64,000 nucleotides of DNA. It comes from Panopea generosa. Taxonomy: Eukaryota > Mollusca > Bivalvia > Adapedonta > Hiatellidae. Position numbers and translations under genes: made by a program. Under the pieces are notes generated by a model. It made no database searches, was not told where the DNA came from, and saw nothing but the letters and a program-made list of their open reading frames with translations. Numbering within the stretch: the first letter of the stretch is position 1; every line of letters starts with the position of its first letter. Positions 12,075 through 23,884 of the stretch are shown piece by piece. The stretch covers positions 9,946,995 through 10,010,994 of the forward strand of contig CM055905.1 in NCBI GenBank assembly GCA_029582155.1, in the 5' to 3' direction.

Positions 12075-12262
12075 TTTTGTAGCTGTTGCTGCTGCTGCTA
12101 TATTCTATGTTGATGGTGTTGTTGTTGTTGTTATTGTTTTGTTGTTGTTGTTGTTGTAACTGCTGATGTTGTTGTAGCTGTTACTACTGCTGTTACTTTT
12201 GTTGCTGTTGTTGTAACTGCTGATGTTGTTGTAGATGTCACCGCTGTTGTTGTTGTTTGTTA
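12075..12262 (+). repeat. (GTT/GCT)n trinucleotide-rich region
   Basis: Long imperfect runs of gttgtt, gctgct and actgct triplets. No coding context is evident. Confidence 0.85.
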
Positions 12263-12479
12263 TTGTTGTAGTTGACGAATGAAATTAAATAAAAAATAAA
12301 TTTTACTTTACGTCGGCACGACATATAAACAGTAAACAAGCCTTTGTTGTCGTTGTTGAATTGGATGTTTTATTGTCACATGTGATGCGCTTATATTGTA
12401 TTCACAATAAATGTACATGTATTGCCAATTTGGCTATTTGATTGTGTTCTATTTTGTTACTTATACAGTAAAAAGGTAG

Positions 12480-13430
12480 AGCAAAACTGCCGCATGTATC
12501 CGACATACTTAAACGCCATTTATAAACATACTCCAATAATAACAAGGTGTAAGTAACCTTGGCGCTAACAATGGGTGTTGTTTTGTATCACCGATATTGT
12601 GTATGCAAGTCATTGCAAACATACCCCCACTGAGACTGGTTTCCCCTGGTAAACGTAAACATATTTGTGAATGCATTGTATTGTCTTTCAACACTGCGCC
12701 TCACTAAGAATGCATTGGTCTCTATCCTATGAATCCATAAATAGCGAATTGTTAATATGTTTGTCACCTGGTTTATCTTCCAAGTTGTTTTCATTTTTTG
12801 TCAAACAAATTGTGAATATCAATATGTGCGTACCGTTATCATGCGCTGCATGCTCGACAGCTGATCAATCTAATCTCATAGCATTCATTGGGTTTAACCA
12901 AGAACTTGTATAGACTCTATATTATTCCTTGGGTTTAACGGCTACTAATTATTATCAAGGTGCACTGGTACCCCGGGTAGCAACGACACACATGTGGCGG
13001 TGTGCACTCTTGTAAACAAACCACGGTGTGGCCATGGCACATTATACAGAACTAAATTATTATGTTTACTGCAATTTGGCGTGCCTTACTTAATGGCAAT
13101 GCCATACAAAACTATATGCACTTGAGTGGTTATATCAACCTGTGGTGTCGTTTATTATTTGGTGTTATTCACCAATGCATTGACATTGTTTAAATAATAC
13201 ATATAAAACGCACAGAAACAGTGTTGTATTAGTATCTATGCGATTCGACTCCACTAATAATAATGTCCGGTGATCTGTCGCGTATATTAAAATCAGTTGC
13301 ATTTTAAATACCTAGCAATATTACCTTGGATAAATTTTTGTTTGTCCGGGCGTATATTAACCCCTGTACTACATGTCCCAAAGCTATGTGTGTAAATGAT
13401 GTGAACATATGTGGCTCTTTTATTTGATTG
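12480..13430. other. No feature seen
   Basis: Short open frames on both strands (12509-12913) have no recognisable product, splice context or repeat match. Confidence 0.4.
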
Positions 13431-13436
13431 AATTGG

Positions 13437-13734
13437 TGATTGATTGATTGATTGATTGATTGGATATTTGGTGTCATTTAATGCCATCAATGGCTAACTG
13501 ACGATCAGTTAACCTAACCACTCTTTCTTCGGATCCTGTAAGGCTAACCAATACTCGAGCACATCCATCTCCACAAGTAAGTGTTAATTTCCACCACTTG
13601 AATCAGCGTTGATGGACGAATGGTAACGAGACTCAATGTCGTATATCAAAAAAACGGAGACTGTAGCCGTGCGGGGATCCGATAGTGAGACGATAGTGAG
13701 ACGCGCTATACCGACCTAGTTAATCGTACCCGGC
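13437..13734 (-). mobile_element. tRNA-derived SINE, near full length
   Basis: It starts with the (attg)n complement of the SINE tail. It then runs through the conserved body ('actcgagcacatccatctcc') to a degenerate tRNA head near 13734. The head carries a 12-bp internal duplication, 'gatagtgagacg', at 13681-13700. Confidence 0.85.
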
Positions 13735-13823
13735 TGTGTTGTGTTTGGGGTGGCTTTATTGAACTATAAATACTCTCCGTAACACTATCCGACTGTTCAT
13801 CGACTCTACAAGCGACTGCCGAG

Positions 13824-14258
13824 ATGAAAGGACGTATGAAACTTCGCTCCAGTCTTCAAAGTGGGTCAACTTCGTATATTTGTAGGGTACAAAAAAGAAG
13901 TAACGGTTTTTACAACAGCGTAAGCGGCGGATGTCTCTGCATTAGATGCTTGGTGGAGACATCTATTTTAACACATCATCGATTTTATGTTTTTAACGTG
14001 GCCCTAGACAGGATCGTTTTGATGTCAACAATAACCAGCGGTACAACATACAGCATAATGGCAACACCTACACAGGGACTTCAGCTCCACTACGGGAACC
14101 TTAATCAACAGCCTTCAAGACTAAAACATCTTCAACAACTAAACAACAAGACAGCTTCAACAATCGACTACGACCAGAATCGACCTATTTACATAATCGT
14201 CTTATCCAGCCAGTGGTGCAGCACCGGGAGAAGTAGCGACTCTGCCGATGCTGTCTAA
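13824..14258 (+). CDS. Unidentified 144-codon open frame
   Basis: I do not recognise the product. The frame is fairly long for this AT-rich DNA and is preceded by a TATA-like 'tataaata' near 13765. It lies just 3' of a SINE and between the inverted-repeat arms at 10.8 and 17.0 kb. The region could be a decayed retroelement or transposon open frame, and may not be translated. No domain, signal peptide or membrane segment is convincing. Confidence 0.15.
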   Translation: MKGRMKLRSSLQSGSTSYICRVQKRSNGFYNSVSGGCLCIRCLVETSILTHHRFYVFNVALDRIVLMSTITSGTTYSIMATPTQGLQLHYGNLNQQPSRLKHLQQLNNKTASTIDYDQNRPIYIIVLSSQWCSTGRSSDSADAV

Positions 14259-14329
14259 TGGCTACTTAATCAACTTATCCTGCTCGCCAAAATGACACAG
14301 ATCAAAGTGCGAGGGTAAAGAAAAACTTA

Positions 14330-15350
14330 CGACGACGATCCGACTGTTTACTACCTGGGGTATATAGGTTAATCGTTCTGATTGTATTGTGGTGTATATA
14401 ATCGGCACTGACACATACCGGGAAGTCTTCCTGGTTCTAGATTATAGCCATATATATGTGGGAATATAAAAAAAACAAGGTGTTTATTATATGGTATCTA
14501 TTTGTATGGTGAAACTTTCCACATATATTTCTTCCTAGTTCCTTGTCTAATAATATCAATGTATTGTTATACCATCGTCAGCTGTAGTCATATTATTATA
14601 TGTTTTAAATGTTTTTACATAGCTTGTTTATTTTTTCACGACTTTGCTGTTGTGTATATTTAACTCGTTTGGTTAAGTTTAAAGTGTAAAGTTTAAAGTT
14701 TAAAGTTTAAAGTTTAAGTTTATTTTGAATTTATTTATTTTACTTCGATTGTAACCCGTTTGGTTATCAACGACCTTGCCATGTTGCTTTATAAATAAGT
14801 CTAATATCGATCTAATTACAGATGCTTTAAAACTTCCCTGTCTTTGTTAACAGCTAGACATTGCTACCTGCAATTACTTTTTTTTACATATATTTAAACT
14901 ACGTTGAAGAACCGATAATCCGTGGGGCGTTTTCTCACACAGTAGCGGGAAATCCCCTAAAGTCCACAATGTGATTCATATTATGATAGAAATTAAGGCC
15001 AAGCATAGACATTTCACGTGCACGTGTATGTGCAATTTGAACAATCAGACCTTGAGTGTGCAGCATGATATGACAATAAATAAGTAATCAGTCTTATTTT
15101 TATTCATGTTTAAAAGAGAAAGTAGGCTAAAATGAAAAAAAAATGAATGCAATTCTTGTGAAAACGTTATTTATTGGCCCCGAAAAGTAACACCAAACTC
15201 GGATTTTCCAAGAAAGCTAATTTTAGAAAATTGATTTGCGCTGTTGGTAGTTTTGTAGCGTATATTATCAGGGATAAATGCAAAAACTTGAATTAAAGAA
15301 TATATCTTTTAGACAAAGTTGTTTATTTTGGGTGCCTAAATAAAAAAACC
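14330..15350. other. Non-coding stretch with a 7-bp repeat
   Basis: 14680-14722 carries about six copies of an aaagttt heptamer. Two overlapping CACGTG boxes abut at 15015-15026. Nothing else is recognised. Confidence 0.5.
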
Positions 15351-15354
15351 AGGT

Positions 15355-15527
15355 ATGTCTAATATGCAATAGTAGGGCCTGCAAAAATAAATATATCTTC
15401 ATTTATTGGTGGGCAGATTCAAGAAATCTAGCCGTGAGATCTGTAAGACAGGGCATATAGTTAAATATTAGACACTACACTGAGAATATCTTCATTTATT
15501 GGTGGGCAAATTCAAGAAATCTAGCAA
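15355..15527 (-). repeat. Inverted copies of the 93-bp repeat
   Basis: Two reverse-complement units of the 11576-11842 repeat, spaced 93 bp apart ('aagaaatctag' at 15421 and 15514). With 11.6 kb they form an inverted pair around a 3.5-kb interior. Confidence 0.75.
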
Positions 15528-15774
15528 CACCGCGTATATTGGTGGAAAGGACATGTGAATGCATACAACATTTAGTGTTAATACTAAAGTATGTACATGA
15601 ATATCCAGATTTGTCTGCCATTAATAGTGGGTTGTGATCAATACAATAATATTCAGCAGCTTTCATTATTTTAAATAATGTCTGTCTGAGCAACATTGGG
15701 TGACAAGCTACGACTGTTTGGGTATTTATTGTTAAGTTTTCAACTAATTGATATCGTTTGTATCGGCCACACAA
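15496..15774 (-). CDS. Unidentified open frame, about 92 codons
   Basis: The frame is Cys/His-rich (ACHPMLLRQTLFK, YYCIDHNPLLMADKSGY, CCMHSHV), with a protein-like composition unusual for random AT-rich DNA. The last ten residues run into the 93-bp repeat, so the true end is unclear. I recognise no family. It could be a fragment of a transposon protein, since it lies between the inverted arms at 10.8 and 17.0 kb. Confidence 0.25.
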   Translation of the reverse strand: MCGRYKRYQLVENLTINTQTVVACHPMLLRQTLFKIMKAAEYYCIDHNPLLMADKSGYSCTYFSINTKCCMHSHVLSTNIRGVARFLEFAHQ

Positions 15775-15789
15775 TTTTTAATGATTCTA

Positions 15790-16945
15790 ACTACTTATTG
15801 GCAGTATATCAAATTGTTGTTGAAATGGGAATTGTCATAAGCTATCAGTAAAACAAGTTTCTTATATTGTGAATGCCTAATGATGACTTTAAATAATGAA
15901 TAACGTATGTATCATTCAATTTCTAACCATAGAACCGTGCTTGAAGCATTGCATTACTCCCTGACGAAGCTATAGCAAAAAATTTTTTAGTTGCAATATG
16001 GATTGATACCAATTTAGAGCTAATAAGTGTATCGTTGCTGGACAACATTATGTCGATCTAATAATACAATTACAAAAGATCACTAACGAAAACGGTAGCA
16101 GACGATTAAAAAAAATATGAAAATAACAGATATTCCAAAGTCGAGGCAATGCGGAGAAAGACAATGTCATGTGTGTGGCTGCATTATTTGCCAAAGGAAA
16201 TGTTAGTGAGTGTACAGGCAGCATTTAGTTTAAACACTATTATGTTCACAGTAAACTATCTCATTATCCGTTTTCTACTTATAAAGTACAAGCAACATTT
16301 CTGCTACAGACATAATATTTATTAAACTTTAATAGCAATGAATATTGTCATTTTTTTGTCAAAACATAAGTATTGGTTTGTCTAATTTAAATACACACTG
16401 TGACAGGAAATGTCACTTTCTCGGAACATAATGCGTATTTGCATACCCTGATAAGTATTGCCTTTCAATTTACCGCGTAGAGCTTCCATCCACAGTGTTT
16501 CTATTCAACTTGAAAGGTGCGCGTCACGTGATAACTGTCAAACACGATTTGAAAGTAGGATTGTATGTAAAAACTGAGTTATTTAAGTGTTCAATGTGCA
16601 GTTTTGTGGAATTGTTTTACGGTATGGACATATATAAAGTATTTTTTAACAACCGGTAAGAGTTTTTGCTAATGATATTACATATTTTAATCAATACGAG
16701 TGTTTTGGTCTCCGCACTGAAATCGGTGCGGAAAATCCACCCATAAAAAAGCGGATGGAGTATGCACGTAGAGGACGATCAAATAAAAAAATAAAAAAAT
16801 CATTCGAAGACGTGCTTTGATATGCACTACCGCTCCATTGTGCTGATACTTTATAACATCATAATTATGTAGACATTGTACAACCTGAGCAGCTGTGCCA
16901 ATGGCGGAGATAGACTATTTTAAAAGTTTATTTTAACAATATTTT
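15790..16945. other. No feature seen
   Basis: No exon, RNA gene or tandem repeat recognised. Confidence 0.4.
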
Positions 16946-16949
16946 TTGT

Positions 16950-17041
16950 TGTCTGACGATTATCACACCGAAAGTGCTAATGATGATGCGCATGCGCACT
17001 GACATTTTTCATGGGGCTGAAGGATCTCACGCTACACCGGC
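16950..17041. repeat. Right member of the dispersed inverted-repeat pair
   Basis: 17017-17041 pairs with 10781-10805, and 16950-16966 pairs with the hairpin arm at 10809-10825 (15 of 17). About 50 extra bases separate the two blocks here compared with the left end. Confidence 0.6.
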
Positions 17042-17593
17042 CGGACCCCTTTGGTTATCCACACATGAATTAAGCCTGCGACAAAGACTCATATGTCCCA
17101 TGTCTTTCTTCAACTATAAATGATTTTCTGTTAAGCTACGAACTGACTTAAAATGTGTATACAAAATATCACGATATTCGTTGGCAATTTACCTGAATGC
17201 ATTTTCCCTGTTGTTCTCCTTCCAAAATTAGCTTTCAAAGCGCTTGGCTGACCGAGATTGCAATCGGAATTTTCTGTCTTTTTCGTAGAAAATGGTAAGA
17301 AATGGACATGCGCAGTGTGTAGTTTAGTTACGAAAAAGGCTGAGCACTCTTCGGATTGAAACATGCGCAGAGCGGGTGCAGCAATGCCTGTTTTTTCGAA
17401 AACACACACCAAAAGAGAGAGTGAAAGGTGTCTCTCACAACACTATGGGGACATTTGCGGAAACCCAAAATAAATGTGTTATGCTCACGCTACATTAAAA
17501 TAAGCGACCGTAAAAGTGTCACAAAAATGTCATGTCCCCACAATGTTGGTTTTTTACCGGATAAATGTCCTCACATCTACGGAATTACAAGAC

Positions 17594-17595
<2 letters not shown>

Positions 17596-17648
<53 letters not shown>
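17596..17648 (+). repeat. (CT)n microsatellite
   Basis: Roughly 26 ct dinucleotides with one interruption. Confidence 0.95.
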
Positions 17649-17650
<2 letters not shown>

Positions 17651-18324
17651 ATTCATGTCAGATGAAATTATCAATATTTGTTAAGAATACCAACTATCGT
17701 AAACAGTAATTAGTTTGTAGCAAAAAGACATAATCAACAATTTTAGACACCCCACCTTCGCTAAAGACAGTTACAGAAAATTAAATAAATGAAATTATAG
17801 CAACATAAATATAGATAAGACTTACTTAAGCTCCTTTATAGATATGTCCGGCATGCTGCGCTAAACAGAGAGTCACTTCAAATGATTTTAGTTTCACGCT
17901 TTCGTGTTTTTAAAATCTTTAAATAGCCTAACACACTTTATTTTGCTAACATACACCTCGGTTATAAATGAGCTCATTCCACAAGTTACAGTCATAATAG
18001 CAGTCGACAGTTTTGGGCGACTGATTCTTTTATTTGGTTTCAGTAATGGGTGTCGTAAACGTATTAGCGGGGTCGCGCAATGAAACATAAAAAAAACATC
18101 CTTTACAAATTAAAGATATTTATACACGCAGAGCATATCGTGTTTTCATTATTTTGTAATTGTAGTACTTATATATCATGTTGTACTGTACTACCATTAC
18201 TGGAGGGGAATTTACATTCCGTGCAAAACATCGTCTAAACGTTCAACTTCATTCGTTATTTTTAGCTTAAACTTATTTATTTTACTCCGATTGAGAAACA
18301 CGTTGTTACAACTTAAGACAAATC

Positions 18325-18455
18325 ACGCTTGACGTCTTCATGGGTGGAACCAGTACTAAGCATATGCGGGGAAAGGTATCTTGCTCAAGGACCCCGTGGC
18401 GGAGGATCAAACCCACGACCCTCCGATCATGGTTTTGATTCTCTACCACTGAACG
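18325..18455 (-). mobile_element. SINE fragment of a different tRNA-related family
   Basis: On the minus strand 'cagtggtagaga' and 'gtcgtgggtttgatcctccg' resemble A and B boxes. They are followed by 'gtccttgagcaagatacctt', a segment like the conserved central domains of several metazoan SINEs. Family assignment is uncertain. Confidence 0.6.
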
Positions 18456-18571
18456 CGCGCCTCACAAACTATTTTTTCCTGTTTTTAAAAAACATCGCAA
18501 ACATTCAAAGATTTAATTACTACGGTGTCCCTTTGGGGCCATCACGGCATATTTATTAAATTAAGAAAAGT

Positions 18572-18672
18572 CGAAACAACGATGTTATTTGGACTTTTTA
18601 CCATCGTTGTTCCGACTTTTCACCATCGTAATTTCGACTTTTCACAATCGTTGTTTCGACTTTCACCATCCA
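18572..18672 (+). repeat. 22-bp minisatellite, about 4.5 copies
   Basis: Units follow the pattern gacttttcaccatcgttgtt plus tc, 22 bp long, with point differences. Confidence 0.85.
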
Positions 18673-18807
18673 TCATTCACTAACCATTTACCGCTTAAAA
18701 GATTGTTCAACTGTTACATAACACATGTTGTTTAACTCTATAACTTGTGTTTTCAAAAAACATGTGTCCTGAACATAAGCATTATATCCACAAAAGCGTA
18801 ATTTGGC

Positions 18808-21800
18808 ATCCCCTTATTTAAATGTCGCTGTTCCATTATTTTGGTGACGCTAGCCCTTTTTTTAGTGACGCTGTCGCATTATTTTGTGACGCTAGCACCT
18901 TATTTTGTTGACGCTGTCCCCTTTTTTTGTTTTGTCCCCTTATTTTGATGACACTGTCCCCTTATGTTGGTGACGCTGTCGCCTTATACATGTGCTGCTG
19001 TCCAACGTATTTTAGTGACGCTGTCCCCTTATTTTTGTGATGATGTCCCATTATTTTGTTGACGCTGTCACCTAATTTTTGTGATGATGTCCCATTGTTT
19101 TGTTGACGCTGTCACCTAATTTTAGTGACGCTGTCCCCCATCTCCCCGATTAGCTCAGTCGGTTGCGCGTCTGACTATTAATCCGGGGGTCGTGAGTTCG
19201 AATTCCCCGCCCGGCAACCTTCTCCGTGATGATTGATATACGACATTGTGTCTCATTATCATTCGTCTCTCACCACTGATTCAAGTGGGAAAGTTATCAG
19301 TTATTTGCTGAGACGGGATGTGCTTGAGTACCGGTTAATCACAGGAAACAGTAGTTAGGTTAACTGATCGTCTGTTAGCCATCGATGGCATAAAAAGGAC
19401 GCTAAATATCCAATATCCAATAGTGACGCTGTCCCATTATTTTGGTGACGCTGTCACCTTATTTGGTGACGCTGTACCATTATTTCATTGACGCTGTCTC
19501 CTTATTTTGGTGACGCTGAACCATTATTTCATTGACGCTGTCACCTTATTTGGTAACGCTGTACTATTATTTCACTGACGCTGTCTCCTTATTTTGGTGA
19601 CGCTGTCCCTTTATTTCGGTGGCGTTGTTCCCTTGTTTTGGTGACACTGTCCCATTATTTTGGTGACGCTGTCACCTTATTTTGGTGGCGTTGTTCCCTT
19701 GTTTTGGTGACAATGTCCCATTATTTTACTGACGCTGTCTACTTATTTTGGTGGCTTTGTTCCATTGTTTTGGTGACGCTGTCCCATTATTTTGGTGACG
19801 CTGTCCCTTTATTTTGGTGACACTGTCCCATTATTTTCGTGGCGTTGTTCCCTTATTTTGGTGACGCTGTACCATTATTTCACTGACGCTGTCTCATTAT
19901 TTTCGTGGCGTTGTTCCCCTGTTTTGGTGACGCTGTACCATTATTTCACTGATGCTGTCTCCTTATTTTGATGGCGTTGTTCCCTTGTTTTGGTGACGCT
20001 GTCCCATTATTTTGGTGACGCTGTCCCATTTTTTTGGTGACGCTGTACCATTATTTCACTGACGCTGTCCCATTATTTTCGTGGCGTTGTTCCCTTGTTT
20101 TGGTGACGCTGGACCATTATTTCACTGACGCTGTCCCATTATTTTCGTGGCGTTGTTCCCTTATTTTGGTGACGCTGTACAATTATTTCACTGACGCTGT
20201 CTCCTTATTTTGGTGTCGTTGTTCCCTTGTTTTGGTGACGCTGTCCCATTATTTTGGTGACGCTGTCCCTTTGTTTTGGTGATGCTGTACCATTATTTCA
20301 CTGACGCTGTTTCCTTATTTTGGTAACGCTGTCCCCTTATTTTGGTGACGCTGTCTCCTTATTTTGATGACGCTGTTGACTTATTTTACTGGCGCTTTCC
20401 CCTTAAGGTGGCGATATCCCATTATTTGATGAGGCTGTTCTCTTATTTTGGTGACGCTGTTCCATTATTTTCGTGGCGTTGTTCCCTTGTTTTGGTGACG
20501 CTGTCCCTTTATTTTGGTGGCGTTGTTCCCTTATTTTGGTGACGCTGTCCCTTTATTTTGGTGACGCTGTGCTTTTATTTCGGTGGCGTCGTTCCCTTGT
20601 TTTGGTGACGCTATCCCTTTATTTTGGTGACGCTGTCCCTTTATTTTGGTGGCGTTGTTCCCTTGTTTTGGTGACGCTGTCCCATTATTTTGGTGGCGTT
20701 GTTCCCTTGTTTTGGTGACGCTGTCCCTTTATTTTGGTGGCGTTGTTCCCTTGTTTTGGTGACCCTGTCCCTTTATTTTGGTGATGCTGTCCCTTTATTT
20801 TGATGGGGCTGTTCCCTTGTTTTGGTGACGCTGTCCCTTTATTTTGGTGGCGTTGTTCCCTTGTTTTGGTGACGCTGTCCCATTATTTTGGTGGCGTTGT
20901 TCCCTTGTTATGGTGACGCTGTCCCTTTATTTTGGTGGCGTTGTTCCCTTGTTTTGGTGACGCTGTCCCTTTATTTTGGTGACGCTGTCCCTTTATTTCG
21001 GTGGCGTTGTTCCTTTGTTTTGGTGACGCTGTCCCTTTATTTTGGTGACGCTGTCCCATTATTTTGGTGACGCTGTCCCTTTATTTTGGTGGCGTTGTTC
21101 CCTTGTTTTGGTGACGCTGTCCCTTTATTTTGGTGACGCTGTCCCTTTATTTCGGTGGCGTTGTTCCTTTGTTTTGGTGACGCTGTCCCTTTTTTTGGTG
21201 ACGCTGTCCCTTTATTTCGGTGGCGTTGTTCCCTTGTTTTGGTGACGCTGTCCCTTTATTTTGGTGGCGTTGTTCCCGTTATTTTGGTGACGCTGTCCTT
21301 TTATGGCGTCGTTCCCTTGTTTTGGTGACGCTATTCCTTTATTTTGGTGACGCTGTCCCTTTATTTTGCGGGCGTTGTTCCCTTGTTTTGGTGACGCTGT
21401 CCAATTATTTTCTAGGCGTTGTTCCCTTGTTTTGGTGACGCTGTCCCTTTATTTTGGTGGCGTTGTTCCCTTGTTTTGGTGACCCTGTCCCTTTATTTTG
21501 GTGATGCTGTCCCTTTATTTTGATGGGGTTGTTCCCTTGTTTTGGTGACGCTGTCCCTTTATTTTGGTGGCGTTGTTCCCTTGTTTTGGTGACGCTGTCC
21601 CATTATTTTGGTGGCGTTGTTCCCTTGTTTTGGTGACGCTGTCCCTTTATTTTGGTGGCGTTGTTCCCTTGTTTTGGTGACGCTGTCCCTTTATTATTGT
21701 GGACGCTGTCCCTTTATTTCGGTGGCGTTGTTCATTTGTTTTGGTGACGCTGTCTCTTTATTTTGGTGACGCTGTCCCATTATTTTAGTGACGCTGTCCC

Positions 21801-22205
21801 TTTATTTTGGTGACGTTGTTCCCTTGTTTTGGTGACGCTGTCCCTTTATTTTGGTGACGCTGTCCCTTTATTTCGGTGGCGTTGTTCCTTTATTTTGGTG
21901 ACGCTGTCCCTTTATTTTGGTGACGCTGTCCCTTTATTTCGGTGGCGTTGTTCCCTTGTTTTGGTGACGCTGTCCCTTTATTTTGGTGGCGCTGTCCCTT
22001 TATTTTGGTGGCGTTGTTCCCTTGGCTTGGTGACGCTGTCCTTTTATTTTGGTGACGCTATCCTTTTATTTTGGTGGCGTTGTTCCCTTGTTTTGGTGAA
22101 GCTGTCCCATTATTTTCGTGGCGTTGTTCCCTTGTTTTGGTGACGCTGTCCTTTTATTTTGTAGGCGTTGTTCCCTTGTTTTGGTGACGCTGTCCCTTTA
22201 TTTTG
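18808..22205 (+). repeat. 22-bp minisatellite array, about 3.1 kb of units
   Basis: Units of 22 bp (ttattttggtgacgctgtcc plus ct) alternate, especially after 19.6 kb, with a variant containing ggcgttgttccc. Much of the array therefore has a 44-bp higher-order period. The 5' part is more diverged. Because 66 bp is three units, many spurious frames of the type VTLSHYFGDAVPLFW appear; they are not genes. A SINE (19143-19420) is inserted. Confidence 0.95.
19143..19420 (+). mobile_element. tRNA-derived SINE inserted inside the minisatellite
   Basis: The tRNA head is well preserved ('gattagctcagtcggttgcg' and 'ggtcgtgagttcgaattccc'), and the body matches the other copies. Array sequence 'tagtgacgctgtccc' lies on both sides. 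It may be a target-site duplication, although the array itself would also supply it. Confidence 0.9.
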
Positions 22206-22661
22206 CCAATTTAATAGAAATGAATTTTTGAAACTATCACTTTGTATTGTTTAAAGATATTTGCCAATATTTTCAAAAAGCAGTCTTATATCAAAAAAAT
22301 ATGTTTACGATTTATCAAATATGAGTTTTCGGACAATAACATTTGGAGATTATTAATTTCATACACGTTCGTAGCATTGTTTGATATGAACACATCCATA
22401 TAACTACAACAGTCAATATTTTGAGACATTGACAACTATTTCTTTCATGAGGACCCTAATGGAAATAAGTTTTAAAACGCAAAAGGTGTGAAATAAGGTA
22501 TGTGCAATAAATATTTCTCAAATCTTTAACGATTCCATGCGTGTGTTAGTTTAACTTAGTGGAACGAGTAGAATGATGGTGTAATTGCCGGGCGTCTCCT
22601 CAAATCATAATCAAGGTTTTAGAAGCATAAATAAGCACAAGAAAAAGAACATATAAATATT
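22206..22661. other. Unique spacer between arrays
   Basis: AT-rich sequence without gene or repeat signal. Confidence 0.4.
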
Positions 22662-23437
22662 CATATCGCCATCTATATATAAGTATGGCGCCATCTATAT
22701 ATAAGTATGACGCCATCTATATATAAGTATGGCGCCACCTATATACAAGTATGGCGCCACCTATAAACAAGTATGGCGCCACCTATATACAAGTATGGCG
22801 CCACCTATATACAAGTATGGCGCCATTTTTAAACAAGTATGGCCCCATCTATATACAAGTATGGCGCCATCTATATATAAGTATGAGTGTCATCTATATA
22901 TAAGTATGGGCGCCATCTATATATAAATATGGCGCCATCTATATATAAGTATGGCGCCACCTATATATAAGTATGGCACAATCTCTATAAATAAGTATGG
23001 GAGCCATCTATAAATAAGTTTGGGCGCCTTCTGTATATAAGTATTGGCGCCATCTATATGTAATTATGGCGCCTGCTATATATAAGTATGGCGCCAAATA
23101 TATATATATGTAAGTATAGGCGCCATCTATATATAAATATGGCGCATCTATATATAAATATGACGCCTGCTCTATATATAAGTATGGGTGCCATCTACAT
23201 ATAAATTTGGGCGCCATCTATATATAAATATGGCGCCTGCTATATACAAGTATGGCGCCATCTATATATAAGTATGGGTGCCATCTATATATGAAAATGG
23301 CACCATCTATATATAGATATGGCGCCTGCTCTATATATAAGTATGGGTGCCATCTATATATAAATATGGCGCTTGCTATATATAAGTATGGGCACAATAT
23401 ATATGTAAATATGGCGCCTGCTATACATAAGTATGGC
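22662..23437 (+). repeat. 22-bp minisatellite with GGCGCC core
   Basis: Units of about 22 bp (ggcgccatctatatataagt plus at) carry the palindrome GGCGCC next to an alternating TA run. The 3' half is more diverged, with gcgcctgct and gggtgccat variants. Confidence 0.95.
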
Positions 23438-23580
23438 TGTAATGGTATGTTGGCGAGGTACATTCGTGATTTTATGGACTGGTGGAGATAAATGTAATGC
23501 ACTTTCACTTGGATACTGGTATACTGAACGGAACAGCTAACTCTCCAATTTTGTATTTCAAATATCTTCGTCAAAATATT

Positions 23581-23874
23581 TATTGATTGATTAATTGAAT
23601 ATTAAGCGTCATTTTAATGCCATCGAGGGCTAACAGACGATCCGTTAACCTTACCACTGTTTCCTGGTATCATATAAGGTTAACCCTTTCTCGAGCACAC
23701 TTCATCTCCGCAAGTAACTGATAACTTTCCGACTTGAATCAACGGTGAGAGGCGAATAATGAGGGATATTGTCGTATATCAATCATCACGGAGACTGTTG
23801 TCGGGTGGAGATTTGAAGCACGACCCCTGGATTGATAGTCAGACGCGTTACAGACTGAGCTAATCTGGCCCGGC
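23581..23874 (-). mobile_element. tRNA-derived SINE, full length, with target-site duplication
   Basis: It runs from the complement of the (aatc) tail to a tRNA head near 'gagctaatctggcccgg'. The 10-bp tcaaaatatt occurs on both sides (23571-23580 and 23875-23884). Confidence 0.9.
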
Positions 23875-23884
23875 TCAAAATATT

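Noticed and set aside
19143-19220. Functional tRNA gene
   Set aside because: The tRNA-like part continues into the conserved SINE body seen in many other copies; the same holds at 3507, 24333, 32721 and 53799.
19638-22143. Many 60-104 codon frames of the VTLSHYFGDAVPLFW type
   Set aside because: Artefacts of the 22-bp array (66 bp = three units).
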